This document shows, piece after piece, positions 39,860 through 40,086 of a stretch of DNA of 40,086 nucleotides. The notes beneath the pieces are model-generated. The model did no database searches and had not been told where the DNA came from. It worked only from the letters and a program-made list of their open reading frames with translations. Within the stretch, counting starts at the first letter, position 1; every line of letters begins with the position of its first letter. The translations under genes and the position numbers were made by a program. This stretch comes from Paracoccaceae bacterium. GTDB taxonomy: Bacteria > Pseudomonadota > Alphaproteobacteria > Rhodobacterales > Rhodobacteraceae. The stretch is taken from positions 1-40,086 of the forward strand of contig JAAEZA010000010.1 in assembly GCA_018223125.1 (NCBI GenBank), given 5' to 3'.

Positions 39860-40086
39860 TTACCTGCTGGCCAGAATTTCACGGGTTTCTTGTGTTTTCT
39901 GCCGGCCTGCTTCTGCGAATATGTGTTCAAGCGCGCTACTGTCCATCGTCTTTGCCATATGACTTTTGCTGACGAAGGAAATGGTCCGTTCCGGTTCGGG
40001 GGTGGCAATGCGCAACACGGCCAGCGGCCCCTTGGCCCGCGTGTCTTCAAAGGCGATTTCGGGGATCAGCGTTGCGCCATAGCCCG
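39860..40086 (-). CDS. LysR-type transcriptional regulator, OxyR-like (C-terminal fragment; runs off the right edge)
   Basis: The minus strand has an open frame to the TAA at 39860-39862 that enters from beyond the window; 74 full residues are visible. It begins GYGATLIPEIAFEDTRA and continues LAVLRIATPEPERTISFVSKSHMAKTMDSSALEHI to the end. The G-x-G-x-T-L-(I/L)-P-E block is the end of the effector domain of OxyR-like LysR regulators. N-terminal helix-turn-helix and the redox cysteines cannot be seen, so peroxide sensing is only inferred. Confidence 0.75.
   Translation of the reverse strand, partial: GYGATLIPEIAFEDTRAKGPLAVLRIATPEPERTISFVSKSHMAKTMDSSALEHIFAEAGRQKTQETREILASR

Noticed and set aside
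39799-40050. 83-residue open frame on the minus strand
   Set aside because: Another frame of the same strand reads the end of a LysR-type regulator across this interval, which is better supported.
1-40086. CRISPR array, tRNA/rRNA, insertion sequence or phage genes
   Set aside because: None seen: no regularly spaced repeats, no tRNA cloverleaf recognised, no transposase or integrase motif. A short divergent tRNA cannot be fully excluded by eye.

Overview
The window looks like chromosomal DNA of an alphaproteobacterium of the order Rhodobacterales (Roseobacter-type Rhodobacteraceae). The reasons are the petA-petB pair with a typical Rhodobacteraceae Rieske protein, the high G+C, the HU and YidC sequences, and a G-rich terminator with a trailing motif that I remember from this family. 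All assignments come from reading translated sequence and motifs; no database search was possible. No tRNA, rRNA, CRISPR array, transposase or integrase was seen.

Layout. 1-1153 (minus): start of petB, and petA (cytochrome bc1). 1499-9201 (minus) with a divergent regulator at 9322-10194: a catabolic island made of an N-formylglutamate amidohydrolase-like enzyme, a three-gene TRAP transporter, a glutamine-synthetase-like gamma-glutamyl ligase, an aldehyde dehydrogenase, an iron alcohol dehydrogenase and an RpiR-type regulator. 10278-11075 (plus): trmL and a small multidrug transporter, ending in a strong terminator. 11150-15395 (minus): a TPP riboswitch followed by thiB-thiP-thiQ, then a class-I glutamine amidotransferase (PuuD-like). 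15563-18687 (plus): an acidic tail-anchored orphan, aroC and a small orphan. 18688-21406 (minus): EamA transporter, RTX-type calcium-binding protein, HU. 21642-24993 (minus): adenine deaminase then AMP nucleosidase, behind a RutR-like operator. 25244-26070 (plus): STAS antagonist and anti-sigma kinase. 26240-33754 (plus): a giant bacterial alpha-2-macroglobulin followed directly by penicillin-binding protein 1C. 33761-35643 (minus): SDR and FAD oxidoreductase. 35733-39587 (minus): yidC, MOSC protein, engB and HD hydrolase, with overlapping ends. The window closes on the C-terminus of an OxyR-like LysR regulator.

How the genes work together. The island at 1.5-10.2 kb has the parts of a route that imports a compound, glutamylates an amine, oxidises an alcohol to an aldehyde and then to an acid, and hydrolyses an amide. 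An amino-alcohol or polyamine-like substrate fits, but this is inference. ade and amn together turn AMP into ribose-5-phosphate, hypoxanthine and ammonia, and a near-consensus RutR palindrome lies just upstream. thiBPQ under a TPP aptamer is a classical thiamine uptake operon. The A2M/PBP1C pair is the periplasmic protease-trap plus peptidoglycan-repair pairing known from proteobacteria, here with a PAN/apple domain and no lipobox. The features most worth following up are the RutR-like operators (25035 and 18102), the gamma-glutamylation island, and the 399-residue acidic tail-anchored orphan.
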